A DNA stretch of 11,805 bases from Robiginitomaculum sp. (GCA_016765255.1 JAESQI010000346.1:1-11805), one strand, 5' to 3'. Shown: positions 1-7,300, numbered from the stretch's first letter. Numbers and translations are program-made. The notes: generated from the sequence alone by a model not told the origin.

Positions 1-41
1 ACACAGATAAACTCCCCCTACACCCACAAATAGATTTATAA
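1..41 (+). CDS. Possible C-terminal tail of an upstream gene (partial)
   Basis: One frame is open from the left edge and would encode the tail TDKLPLHPQIDL before a TAA at 39-41. The last A of that stop is the first base of the UPF0262 ATG, giving a TAATG junction typical of translational coupling. The UPF0262 start also lacks a visible Shine-Dalgarno sequence, which fits coupling. In many alphaproteobacteria the gene before UPF0262 is hisD (established context), but twelve residues are too few to identify a family. A second frame has a TAA at 8-10, so the tail could also belong to a gene ending there. Confidence 0.3.
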   Translation, partial: TDKLPLHPQIDL

Positions 42-517
42 TGGATGATGATCATTATATATCGGAACTCCATATAGATCCAGAAAGCTTGCCTGTAACC
101 AGCCCCGAAATGGAACACGAACGCCGCGTGGCCATATTTGACTTGCTGGAGGAAAGTCGTTTTTGCCCAAAGGATTCGCAATCAGGCCCTTATGTGGTTA
201 CCTTGTTTTTGCAAGATGACAGATTACTGTTAAAAACCATGCGGACAAACGGGGCAAATCGCGGCGATGTTTCTTTTTCAATCAAACCATTTCGCCGTGT
301 TGTCAAAGATTATTTTATGATATGTGAAGCCTACCATGACGCCATAAGAACGTCGACTTCCGCCCAAATTGAAGCCATTGATATGGGACGACGCGGCCTG
401 CATAATGAAGGCTCTCGTATGTTTAGCGATGCTTTGCGCAATAATATTGAAATTGACTTTAACACGTCTCGGCGTTTTTTTACTCTACTCTGCGCGCTTC
501 ATAGGCGGCCAAAATGA
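41..517 (+). CDS. UPF0262 family protein
   Basis: This is a 158-residue protein that I recognise as the UPF0262 family, a conserved alphaproteobacterial family of unknown biochemical function. Supporting segments are the N-terminal 'ERRVAIFDLLEES', the central 'GPYVVTLFLQDDRLLL', the 'FRRVVKDYFMICEAYHDAIR' helix and the 'IEAIDMGRRGLHNEG' stretch. The length is normal for the family and I see no signal peptide or membrane segment, so it is probably cytoplasmic. The ATG at 41 overlaps a possible upstream stop (TAATG). The stop overlaps the next gene's ATG by 4 bases (ATGA), so the two are very likely co-transcribed and coupled. The family is typically found next to a low-molecular-weight phosphatase and infA, as here. 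No function can be assigned. Confidence 0.88.
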   Translation: MDDDHYISELHIDPESLPVTSPEMEHERRVAIFDLLEESRFCPKDSQSGPYVVTLFLQDDRLLLKTMRTNGANRGDVSFSIKPFRRVVKDYFMICEAYHDAIRTSTSAQIEAIDMGRRGLHNEGSRMFSDALRNNIEIDFNTSRRFFTLLCALHRRPK

Positions 518-945
518 CTACAAAATCTAATATCCCAAGTTCCGTTTTATTTGTCTGCACTCTTAATTCTATAAGATCACCAATAGCAGAAGGCCTTTTA
601 AAACAAATGGTTGGGACGAAGTCTTATGTGCAGTCCTGTGGCCTTGAGGCTGGAGAACTGAATGAGTTGATGGTCAGTATCATGGCTGAAAAGAAAATTG
701 ATATGAGTAGCCATGCCGCCAAAACTTTGGATGATCTACGTGATACGAATTTTGATGTTGTGATTGCCTTTACCAAAGAAGCGAAAAGCGCTGTGCAGGC
801 AGTATTTGACGAGCTCGATACGGACATAGAACACTGGCCGACCCCTGATCCTACGGCAGGGGATTTGAATGTTCGGGCCATGATGGATAATTACCGTGCC
901 GTTCGGGATACAATCGCCATGCGTATCCAAAAGAAATTCGGCTAA
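514..945 (+). CDS. Low-molecular-weight protein tyrosine phosphatase family protein
   Basis: This 143-residue protein has the LMW-PTP fold signature. After a beta strand (VLFVC) comes the phosphate-binding loop C15-TLNSI-R21-S22, matching CX5R(S), where Cys is the nucleophile and Arg binds phosphate. The general acid is probably D112 in 'WPTPDPT', the family's DP motif. H67 lies in 'SSHAAKTL', equivalent to the SHRSR-like segment. Members dephosphorylate phosphotyrosine; related proteins act as arsenate reductases. The extra cysteines expected of thioredoxin-type ArsC are not clearly placed here (C42 is the only other Cys), so phosphatase is the better call. The substrate is unknown. The start overlaps the UPF0262 stop as ATGA. 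It is probably cytoplasmic. Confidence 0.85.
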   Translation: MTTKSNIPSSVLFVCTLNSIRSPIAEGLLKQMVGTKSYVQSCGLEAGELNELMVSIMAEKKIDMSSHAAKTLDDLRDTNFDVVIAFTKEAKSAVQAVFDELDTDIEHWPTPDPTAGDLNVRAMMDNYRAVRDTIAMRIQKKFG

Positions 946-950
946 AACAT

Positions 951-969
951 GGTTTTTAAGCCAAAAACC
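951..969 (+). repeat. Inverted repeat after the phosphatase gene
   Basis: GGTTTTT and AAAAACC form a perfect 7-bp stem with a 5-base loop, starting 5 bases after the phosphatase stop codon. It could stabilise the 3' end of the first transcript or weakly attenuate reading into infA. The stem is mostly A-T and no T-run follows it, so it is not a convincing intrinsic terminator. The rest of the 108-base gap before infA holds a second small inverted repeat (GTCAC/GTGAC, 1012-1025) and a TATA-rich stretch near 972-979 that could be a -10 element without a recognisable -35. Confidence 0.3.
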
Positions 970-1040
970 ACTATATACAATGTGCGGCACATGGGGTAAC
1001 CCACGGGCTAAGTCACATTAGTGACAAGATTACTCTGCTT

Positions 1041-1047
1041 AAAAGGA
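1041..1047 (+). promoter_or_regulatory. Ribosome binding site that fixes the infA start
   Basis: AAAAGGA, matching the AAGGAGG core, ends 6 bases before the TTG at 1054, an ideal distance for initiation there. The in-frame GTG at 1021 has no such sequence upstream. An out-of-frame ATG at 1049 is only one base from the GGA, too close for efficient use. Confidence 0.7.
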
Positions 1048-1053
1048 TATGAT

Positions 1054-1275
1054 TTGGCAAAAGAAGAACTATTGGAATTTGAAGGTGAAGTTATGGAGCT
1101 TCTCCCCAACGCGACCTTTCGCGTAAAACTGGTTGGAAATGACCACGAAATTATTGCCCATACGGCTGGACGGATGCGCAAAAACCGGATCAGGGTCTTG
1201 GCTGGCGACACAGTGACCGTTGAAATGACGCCTTATGACCTTTCCAAAGGCCGTATCACATACCGCTTTAAGTAA
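1054..1275 (+). CDS. infA: Translation initiation factor IF-1
   Basis: This is IF-1, the small S1/OB-fold protein that binds the ribosomal A site on the 30S subunit and assists IF-2 and IF-3 during initiation. From the TTG at 1054 the protein reads (M)AKEELLEFEG and ends GRITYRFK, matching alphaproteobacterial IF-1 end to end. Conserved segments include 'ELLPNATFRVKL', 'HEIIAHTAGRMRKNRIRVLAGD' and 'VTVEMTPYDLSKGRI'. It has 73 residues against the usual 72; the extra residue appears to be in 'KLVGNDHE', where relatives read KLENDHE. The frame extends upstream to a GTG at 1021, but those 11 codons do not belong to the family, so TTG is the start. It lies 15 bases before maf and begins what looks like a second transcription unit. 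Confidence 0.95.
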   Translation: MAKEELLEFEGEVMELLPNATFRVKLVGNDHEIIAHTAGRMRKNRIRVLAGDTVTVEMTPYDLSKGRITYRFK

Positions 1276-1290
1276 AATGGCCGTTCGCAC

Positions 1291-1881
1291 ATGAGCGGCT
1301 CAACATCTCCCATTCTTATCCTCGCTAGTGCTTCGCCAAGGAGACTGGATATGCTTGCGACCATGGGTGTTGTCCCCGACCAAATTACCCCCGCTGATAT
1401 AGACGAAACCCCGAGGAAACAAGAACTGCCTAAACCTCACGCCCTCAGGTTGGCGATAGGGAAGGCAAATGCAATCCATTCGCGACATAAAAATGCATTT
1501 ATCCTAGCCGCTGATACTGTGGTTGGGGTAGGGCGACGTATACTCCCCAAGGCCGAAGACATGGAGACTGCCAAACAGTGCTTGGAACTGCTCTCGGGGC
1601 GTTCTCACCGCGTCTTTACGGGCGTTTGCCTAATCAGCCCTGAGGGAGTAATCATAAGTCGTGTGGTAGAAACAAGACTGAAAATGAAACGATTATCGAG
1701 CTTTGAGATGAAATCCTACCTCGAAAGCTGGGAATGGAACGGCAAAGCAGGTGGCTACGGCATTCAGGGCTTAGCGGGTGCTTTTATATCCAACATGATT
1801 GGGTCTTACAGCAATGTTGTGGGGCTGCCTGTATATGAGACTAGAAATATGCTAATCGGCGCAGGGGTTATAAATGGTTGA
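1291..1881 (+). CDS. maf: Maf family nucleoside triphosphate pyrophosphatase (probably dTTP/UTP type)
   Basis: This 196-residue Maf protein hydrolyses nucleoside triphosphates to monophosphate plus pyrophosphate. The family is linked to removal of non-canonical nucleotides and to septum-formation inhibition. The N-terminal substrate loop 'LASASPRR' (11-18), the catalytic 'AADTVV' with D75, 'GRSHRVFTGV' (103-112) and 'GKAGGYGIQG' (151-160) are all present. The YGIQG version of the last motif is that of the YhdE-type dTTP/UTP pyrophosphatases rather than the YceF m7GTP type, so the subtype is inferred from this motif. The ATG at 1291 has no strong Shine-Dalgarno sequence and lies just after infA, suggesting coupling. 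The end overlaps the next gene by 8 bases. Confidence 0.92.
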   Translation: MSGSTSPILILASASPRRLDMLATMGVVPDQITPADIDETPRKQELPKPHALRLAIGKANAIHSRHKNAFILAADTVVGVGRRILPKAEDMETAKQCLELLSGRSHRVFTGVCLISPEGVIISRVVETRLKMKRLSSFEMKSYLESWEWNGKAGGYGIQGLAGAFISNMIGSYSNVVGLPVYETRNMLIGAGVING

Positions 1882-2893
1882 TATTTGCCGTATTGATGAG
1901 TCTATAGGCGAAACCCGGGCTTGTGTGTTTCATAAAAAACAGGCGGTGGAGTTCTATGTTCGTCGCTGGAGCCAAGAAAATCACCCTCGCGCTGGCGATC
2001 AATTTTCAGGTCGTGTGCAAAGCATTGATAAAAACATGATGGCAGCTTTTATTGATCTAGGTAAAAATTCTGGCCCCGCTGGATTGCTAAGATTTACCAT
2101 GTCACCAAATGCACCTCACCTCATAGAAGGGCAAATGCTATCGGTGAAAATAATCAGAGAGGCTGAACCAAATAAAGGGCCGCTCCTAAGCTACCGAGGG
2201 GAAAGCACGGACAAAACCCCGAGCAAGAAAATTTCAGTGAACCTGAAAGAGATGATAAAAGTGCGCTACCCGGATATAGTTTTTGAAGACGGGGCTGTGA
2301 ACGGTATTTCGTGGGCGGTTGAGGAAGAAGTGGCCTTAAAAATCGGCGGTTATATTTATATAGAACATACACGGGCGGCCACCATGATTGATATCGACAC
2401 CGCAGGCGGACAAAAAACCAAAGTGAGTATTGAAGCGGCGAAAGAAATTGCCAAACAAATCCGACAGCGCGGCATAGGCGGTTTGGTGTTGATTGATTTC
2501 CCTAATTTTCGCAAGAAAAAAGACAGGGCGGATGTTTGGCAAACTCTGGTGGATGGTTTTAAGAACGATCCAAACACTGTAAAGATTGGCCATTTCTCAC
2601 GGTTTGATACTGTGGAACTCACCCGTTCTCGCTCCAGCCAAACGATTGCGCAAATCCTCCTCAAAGACGGTAAGCCAAGCTCTGAAACAATCGCGCTTCA
2701 AGGTTTGAGACGATTATTAAAAGAAGCGCGTCTTGAGGGGGGGGCTAAACTTGTGTTAGATTTACCAAAGCCCCCCTATGATTGGTTGATGGCCGATCAT
2801 ATTAAGTGGCGAAACGCCCTAACGGATAAAATAGGGGCACGGTTTACGGTGCGCCAAGGCGAAAAACTTGACGTTTATAAGGACGACAAATGA
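1874..2893 (+). CDS. Short ribonuclease E/G family protein
   Basis: This 339-residue protein belongs to the RNase E/G endoribonuclease family, whose members cut single-stranded RNA with Mg2+. An S1-like RNA-binding segment is visible at about 38-95 ('GDQFSGRVQSIDKNMMAAFIDLG'). The DNase I-like catalytic region spans about 165-255. D173 in 'MIDIDTAGG' aligns with RNase E D303, and D208 in 'GGLVLIDFPNF' aligns with D346, so both catalytic Asp residues are kept. 'KIGHFSRFDTVELTRSR' aligns with 'QIGHISRFGLLEMSRQR'. It differs from full-size RNase E/G: only about 70 residues separate the S1 and catalytic parts, leaving little room for a 5'-sensor. The position of N305 is D175. The CPxC zinc-link is absent after the catalytic part. 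It overlaps maf by 8 bases and yacG by 4, so it is coupled to both. RNA substrates are unknown. Confidence 0.85.
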   Translation: MVDICRIDESIGETRACVFHKKQAVEFYVRRWSQENHPRAGDQFSGRVQSIDKNMMAAFIDLGKNSGPAGLLRFTMSPNAPHLIEGQMLSVKIIREAEPNKGPLLSYRGESTDKTPSKKISVNLKEMIKVRYPDIVFEDGAVNGISWAVEEEVALKIGGYIYIEHTRAATMIDIDTAGGQKTKVSIEAAKEIAKQIRQRGIGGLVLIDFPNFRKKKDRADVWQTLVDGFKNDPNTVKIGHFSRFDTVELTRSRSSQTIAQILLKDGKPSSETIALQGLRRLLKEARLEGGAKLVLDLPKPPYDWLMADHIKWRNALTDKIGARFTVRQGEKLDVYKDDK

Positions 2894-3078
2894 CACTTAA
2901 ACCCTGCCCAATTTGCAAGAAAGACACCGCGTCTGATTTCAAGCCTTTTTGTTCAAAGCGGTGTTCAGACGTTGATATGGGGCGGTGGCTTAAGGGCGGC
3001 TACGCTATTCCAGGCCGTGACGGCGAAGCCAGCATCCCCGCCAATGACAATCCAGACGCAGATCCAGAATTTAACTAG
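2890..3078 (+). CDS. yacG: DNA gyrase inhibitor YacG (zinc protein)
   Basis: This 62-residue YacG protein has a zinc site made by C6-P-I-C9 and C21-SKR-C25, followed by the family's 'DVDMGRWLKGGYAIPG' segment (27-42) and an acidic tail. In E. coli, YacG binds GyrB and blocks DNA binding by gyrase (established for the family). The length is normal. The ATG overlaps the RNase E/G-like gene's stop as ATGA, so the two are translationally coupled. It is the last plus-strand gene of this block. Its stop lies 7 bases from the restored stop of the convergent gene, with no hairpin terminator visible between them. Confidence 0.93.
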   Translation: MTLKPCPICKKDTASDFKPFCSKRCSDVDMGRWLKGGYAIPGRDGEASIPANDNPDADPEFN

Positions 3079-3085
3079 AGCTAAT

Positions 3086-4236
3086 TTACGTTTTTACGCG
3101 TTTAAACCGAGCAATTTCTTCGCCATCATCATTATACCAAATCAAAATACCTTTCGCGTAGTCAACGATATGGGATTTTTTAGCTGGGCCAATTTCGTAG
3201 CTAAATAATCGTTCTATAATTTGGCGACCATCATACATCTCGACGATCTTACCGTTCTGTTCTACCGCATGTACACATCCTACTTGCGTAACAGGGCCGC
3301 CTTTCCAAATGCGCGTCCCCTTGCATCAAGTTTAGGTTCTCCGTGTTTATTTAGAGCCCAGTTGCCAACCATATTACAAGGCGGGGCAAAGGCATGCCAA
3401 ATGACATCCATTGATTTAGGGTCAATGCCGATCCCTAAAAATGTATTGGATAAATCATACATAGGTGTCAGGAAAGTTTGACCTTCCTTGGGCCGTGCTG
3501 CGTCCACATACCCTTTCAAATAGACAGCCTTCCAATTTGTTAGGCCTCTTTTTGTGAAATGGTCTTGGGTGGCGGTTGGTACATGCTTATCATTGGCGCA
3601 AAAGCTCACCTGTTTCAGGGTTGCAGGGAGACGGTTTGTACCGATTTTCATGTATTTATTCTCATCTCTATCAATTTTGTTCATGACATTAGGGGTTTTG
3701 CGGATCATGAGCTTTTTGCCTTGCATGAGGAGGCGAATTTGGCCGTCTTTTTCCATGAATTCGGGGTCATAAGGTGTTTTCACAACAGACATAACGGATG
3801 TTGTACCCGTGCTCGTTACGCATTGTTTTTCTGTCACAGCTTGCCCTAGAAAATTGTAATTTTTGGTAAATGTAGAGCCGTCCAGTTTTTGAATGGTATC
3901 AAATGACGAGATAATTGGGCGGTTGCTGTAGTTTACACAAATGGTCTCTCCTTCACGGGTGTGTTCGTTGGGGATGTTGATAAATTTAGGGGCTATGTAA
4001 TTTTTTGGGCGTTGTATCCATGTCCATGTGGCGGGAATGCTAACAAGCTCCTGGCTTTCGTGCACTTCAACATGGTCATGATAATGAGCCTCAACCAATA
4101 CGTCTTCAATACGGCTCGGTTTCACGACAATTTCTTTGATATGTAAGGACAGCCCTGTTTGGCAAGTCTGTGGCTCTGATGCCGTAGCGTGTAGGGCTGT
4201 CAGAATATAAATACAGAAAAGGAAAATATACCGCAT
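3086..4236 (-). CDS. Secreted protein of unknown function, split by an apparent frameshift
   Basis: The frame from the ATG at 4234-4236 codes for 318 residues and ends at a TAG at 3280-3282. It begins with a signal peptide (hydrophobic 'YIFLFCIYILTALHATA', likely cut after A19), so the product is exported. I do not recognise the family. Seen in it: a few Cys residues (25, near 99, near 138, and later ones) that could form disulfides, and a run of Thr/Ser in mid-protein. After a one-base shift near the G4 run (CCCC on the plus strand, 3317-3320), a second frame reads on without a stop as 'TRIWKGGPVTQVGCVHAVEQ', then 'YDGRQIIERLFSYEIG', ending 'DDGEEIARFKRVKT' at a TAA at 3086-3088. With one base restored the whole is 383 residues. 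This may be a sequencing error, a true pseudogene or strain variation. No Shine-Dalgarno sequence precedes the ATG. Confidence 0.7.
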
Positions 4237-4242
4237 ATGGAG

Positions 4243-4271
4243 ACTTTAAAGTGCAGTATGTTTCTTGTCAA
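4243..4271 (-). promoter_or_regulatory. Sigma-70-like promoter of the secreted-protein gene, apparently leaderless
   Basis: On the minus strand, a perfect -35 TTGACA (4271-4266) is followed by 17 bases and then TAAAGT (4248-4243), which matches four of six positions of the -10 consensus. Only six bases, CTCCAT, separate the -10 from the ATG at 4236, so transcription would begin at or next to the A of the start codon. The missing ribosome binding site fits a leaderless message. This suggests the gene is transcribed independently of the GDPD gene 52 bases upstream. Confidence 0.5.
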
Positions 4272-4288
4272 AAAAAACACTGTAATTT

Positions 4289-5119
4289 TTAAACTACATC
4301 ATCGAAAATTCGTTTGTTATCAATGAAATATAAGTCGATACCTAATGTATTTTTGTGCGTGTTAATAGCCTTCCAATCTGTATAGGAATAAGTGGAAACG
4401 AATAGATTTTTTGAATTATAATAATCCCGCAAGTCACGGGTGATCATGCTTTCGGGCACACAAATTCCGCCATTTGAGTTTTGCAAAACGTCTAACATAT
4501 CACCGACTATAGGTTTTCCAACCGCCCAGCCTGTGCGAATGCCGTGAATATATGGTTTGTTCGTATGGGCAATATGACCGTCGAGGGATCTATCTGCGTG
4601 ATGTTTAGCGGCGATTTTTGCGGTAATATTTTGACACCAATGACTGAAACATTTTGGAATTGTCGGGGCGAGTTCTTGTAAGCGGTAAAGAACATCGGGA
4701 AGCCACGAAACATAAATTGTCCGCTTTTGCAATTTATAAAGCATGACAAGTGCGTGAATTTCGTGCTCGAACCCATAATCTTTAATATCAATCAGAAGCT
4801 TAGCCTTGGTGTTGGCATGAGCGCTAACCAAAGCCAGTAAGTCTTCTAGGCTCGGCATATAGGGAAACCTGCCGCCTAAGCCCTGAAAGGACGCAGCTTT
4901 GTAATCACATAAATAGAGACGCTTGCCGTCTTTATCCAGAGCATATTCATCGTGATAGATCACCGGCGTGCCGCAAGCGGCAACACGCACATCAAATTCA
5001 AGGTTTACAACGCCAAAATCAAGAGCCGCTTTGAGGCCTTCTAGGGTGTTTTCACGCTTGGAAAATCCTCGAAAACGGTGGGAAATAAGCGCGTCAATGG
5101 TCAGCTTTGAGTTGTCCAT
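4289..5119 (-). CDS. Glycerophosphodiester phosphodiesterase family protein
   Basis: This 276-residue protein fits the GDPD TIM-barrel family, which cleaves glycerophosphodiesters to glycerol-3-phosphate and an alcohol. The metal-binding and catalytic pattern is visible: H14-R15, E23-N24-T25 in 'KRENTLEGLKAALDFG', E41-F-D43-V in 'NLEFDVRV', H56-D57 in 'PVIYHDE', and 'LLIDIKDY' (108-115), where most relatives have ExK rather than D111-I-K113. The C-terminal 'LFVSTYSYTDWKAINT ... GIDLYFIDN' matches the usual final strand-helix-strand. HRF replaces the common HRG. There is no signal peptide, so it is probably cytoplasmic, unlike secreted GlpQ. It starts 24 bases after the Dcp gene's stop on the same strand and is likely in the same transcript. 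The substrate is unproven, and some GDPD-like proteins act on other phosphodiesters. Confidence 0.8.
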   Translation of the reverse strand: MDNSKLTIDALISHRFRGFSKRENTLEGLKAALDFGVVNLEFDVRVAACGTPVIYHDEYALDKDGKRLYLCDYKAASFQGLGGRFPYMPSLEDLLALVSAHANTKAKLLIDIKDYGFEHEIHALVMLYKLQKRTIYVSWLPDVLYRLQELAPTIPKCFSHWCQNITAKIAAKHHADRSLDGHIAHTNKPYIHGIRTGWAVGKPIVGDMLDVLQNSNGGICVPESMITRDLRDYYNSKNLFVSTYSYTDWKAINTHKNTLGIDLYFIDNKRIFDDVV

Positions 5120-5143
5120 AGCCGCGCTTTCTAATTGATACCT

Positions 5144-7300
5144 CTATTTAGAAGGTGCAAAACCACGGTCACGCATCAAAGCTTCGACCTCGACGTCACG
5201 ACCTCTAAAGGCACGAAACCCGTCAGCAGCGTCTATAGTATTACCAACAGACATGATGTTTTTACGCAATGATTCTGCGGTTTTCTTATCATAAAAGCTG
5301 CCAGCTTCTTTGAAAGCCTCGGCGGCGTCAGCTGTTAAGGTGTCCGCCCAGAGATAGCTGTAATAGCCAGCATGATACCCGCCAGCAAAGATGTGGTTAA
5401 AGTGGGGTGTACGGTGACGCATAACTATTTGTTCGGGCATATTCAAACTTGCCAATGTTTCGCGTTCAAACTTATCCGCGTCAATCGGGTCGCCGCCTGC
5501 CATGTGCAGTTTCATATCCATAAGCGCGCTTGCAAGATATTCAGTTGTAGAGAAACCTTGATTGAATGTAGCCGCTTTCTCGATTTTATCCAGAAGGTCT
5601 TGCGGGATGGGCTTGCCCGTTTTGTAGTGCACAGCAAATTGGCTCAAGACTTCAGGTGTGGTCAACCAATGCTCATTAAGTTGTGATGGAAATTCCACAT
5701 AATCCCGCGACACAGACGTTCCCGATAAAGTCGGATAGGTGACGTCGGAATTAAGGCCGTGAATGGCATGACCAAATTCATGAAACATGGTTTCTGCGTC
5801 TGACCACGAAATGAGAACGGCTTCACCCGGCGTTCCTTTGACAAAATTTGAATTGTTAGAAACAATTATCGTTGTCGGGTTATTCGGATCCATTTTCTCT
5901 TGGGTGCGGTAGGCGTTCATCCACGCGCCAGAACGTTTGCCTGCACGGGCATAAGGATCAAAATACCAAAGCCCAACATGACTACCCGTGGCATTCATGA
6001 CTTCCCAAACGCGGACATCTTCATGGTAAACTGGTACATTGGTGATTTGTTTGAACTGAAAACCGTAAAGTTCACCTGCGGCCCAAAACATACCTTCGCG
6101 CAGTTTCTCCATTTGAAGATATGGTTTGACTTCGTTAAAATCGAGGTCGTATTTGTCTTTGCGAACTTTCTCCGCGTAGTAGCGGTAATCCCACGCTTTG
6201 ATTTTTATCTTGGCACCTTCCGCGTTAGCGACAGCTTGCATATCAGCAACCTCTTCACGGGCACGACCAATTGCATGCGGCCATACTTTTTCCATCAAAG
6301 CGATCGCATTTTCAGGTGTGCGAGCCATTTGGTTCTCAAGTTTCCAATGGGCGTGGGTCTTGTACCCGAGCAAATTGGCACGCTTTGCTCGAATTTGTAA
6401 AATCTCTGAAATAATCGCATTATTGTCATGCTCGTCGCCATTATCACCACGGTTATAATAGGTATTCCAAACGGTTTCGCGTAAGGCTCTATTAGCGGAA
6501 TATGTCAAGAATGGATCCATAGAAGAGCGCGTATTGGTAATCGCCCATTGGCCTTCTTTGTCTCGCGTCTTGGCCGCATTGGCCATAGCGCTCACCAACC
6601 AATCCGGCAGTCCCGCTAGGTCTGATTTATTGGCGATATAGGTCACATAGCCTTGTTCGTCGGCTAAAACATTTTGGCCAAATTTGGTAGTGAGACTGGC
6701 CAGACGACTATTTAATTTGCTCATCTCGACTTTGTCATCGGTGTTAAGATTGGCCCCGCCCCGTACAAAATCTTGGTAATATTCGCCTACTAGTCTTTTC
6801 TGTTCGGCATTGAGTCCGTCCATATTATCATGAATAGTCTTTACCCGTGCAAAAAGGGCCGCATTTTGCGTGATGCTATCGCCGAATGCAGAAAATTTTG
6901 GAGACATTTCTTGTTGGATATCACTGACAATCCCTACATTTAAGTTTCCAGAATGCACCCCAAAAATAGTGGCCGAACGATCAAGAGCACCTCCAGATTT
7001 TTCGAGTGCTAAAATGGTATTTTCAAAACTGGCAGGTTTTGGATTGGTGGCAATTAAATCAATCTCTGCCGTCGCCATTTCTATGGCTTGGGTGAGGCTT
7101 GCCGCCAATGTGGACACGTCAACACTTTCCCAAGGCGGAACGCCGCCGTGCGGGCCTTCCCACGCATCTAGCAATACATTGCCTGTTTTTATGTCTTTAA
7201 TCAGAGAGTTTGATGTGTCTGCATTATTGGTTGCTGGACTACATGCCACGAGATTCAAAGCAAGAATGCTGGCAAGGGTCAATGTGATTTTGTTTTTCAT
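5144..7300 (-). CDS. dcp: M3 family peptidyl-dipeptidase (Dcp-type), lipoprotein
   Basis: This 718-residue zinc metallopeptidase of family M3 removes dipeptides from the C-termini of peptides. The active site is H507-E508-F-G-H511, with the third zinc ligand E536 in 'SRDYVEFPSQLNEHW'. The spacing (29 residues) and the EFPSQ-NEHW context match Dcp rather than oligopeptidase A. The substrate-binding loop 'HIFAGGYHAGYYSYLWAD' is intact, as is the N-terminal 'PASFENTILALEKSGGALDR'. It begins with a lipoprotein signal peptide ending L17-V-A-C20. Ser at +2 suggests the outer membrane, so it would act in the periplasm on imported peptides, whereas E. coli Dcp lacks such an anchor. The start is supported by GAGGA 7-8 bases before the ATG. 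It lies 80 bases after the M28 gene on the same strand. Confidence 0.93.
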   Translation of the reverse strand: MKNKITLTLASILALNLVACSPATNNADTSNSLIKDIKTGNVLLDAWEGPHGGVPPWESVDVSTLAASLTQAIEMATAEIDLIATNPKPASFENTILALEKSGGALDRSATIFGVHSGNLNVGIVSDIQQEMSPKFSAFGDSITQNAALFARVKTIHDNMDGLNAEQKRLVGEYYQDFVRGGANLNTDDKVEMSKLNSRLASLTTKFGQNVLADEQGYVTYIANKSDLAGLPDWLVSAMANAAKTRDKEGQWAITNTRSSMDPFLTYSANRALRETVWNTYYNRGDNGDEHDNNAIISEILQIRAKRANLLGYKTHAHWKLENQMARTPENAIALMEKVWPHAIGRAREEVADMQAVANAEGAKIKIKAWDYRYYAEKVRKDKYDLDFNEVKPYLQMEKLREGMFWAAGELYGFQFKQITNVPVYHEDVRVWEVMNATGSHVGLWYFDPYARAGKRSGAWMNAYRTQEKMDPNNPTTIIVSNNSNFVKGTPGEAVLISWSDAETMFHEFGHAIHGLNSDVTYPTLSGTSVSRDYVEFPSQLNEHWLTTPEVLSQFAVHYKTGKPIPQDLLDKIEKAATFNQGFSTTEYLASALMDMKLHMAGGDPIDADKFERETLASLNMPEQIVMRHRTPHFNHIFAGGYHAGYYSYLWADTLTADAAEAFKEAGSFYDKKTAESLRKNIMSVGNTIDAADGFRAFRGRDVEVEALMRDRGFAPSK

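Noticed and set aside
951..969. Intrinsic terminator after the phosphatase gene
   Set aside because: The stem is nearly all A-T and no T-run follows it, so it is listed only as an inverted repeat.
1021..1053. N-terminal extension of IF-1 from a GTG at 1021
   Set aside because: The 11 extra residues are not part of the IF-1 family and the GTG lacks a ribosome binding site; TTG at 1054 has both alignment and spacing support.
1277..1294. Five-codon mini-ORF between infA and maf whose TGA overlaps the maf ATG
   Set aside because: It could couple translation, but it is too short to support from one sequence and has no ribosome binding site.
2890..3078. yacG as the detached zinc-link of the neighbouring RNase E/G-like protein
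   Set aside because: The Cys pattern and the DVDMGRWLKGGYAIPG segment are those of free-standing YacG, which is found as a separate gene in many bacteria.
3283..3325. Programmed -1 ribosomal frameshift in the secreted-protein gene
   Set aside because: The shift would need to occur at GCA-AGG-GGA, which is not an X-XXY-YYZ slippery heptamer, and no strong downstream hairpin stands out. A homopolymer indel is simpler.
5900..6400. 166-codon plus-strand open frame inside the Dcp gene
   Set aside because: It lies fully antisense to the complete M3 peptidase with intact motifs, and its translation resembles no family I know; it is a shadow frame.
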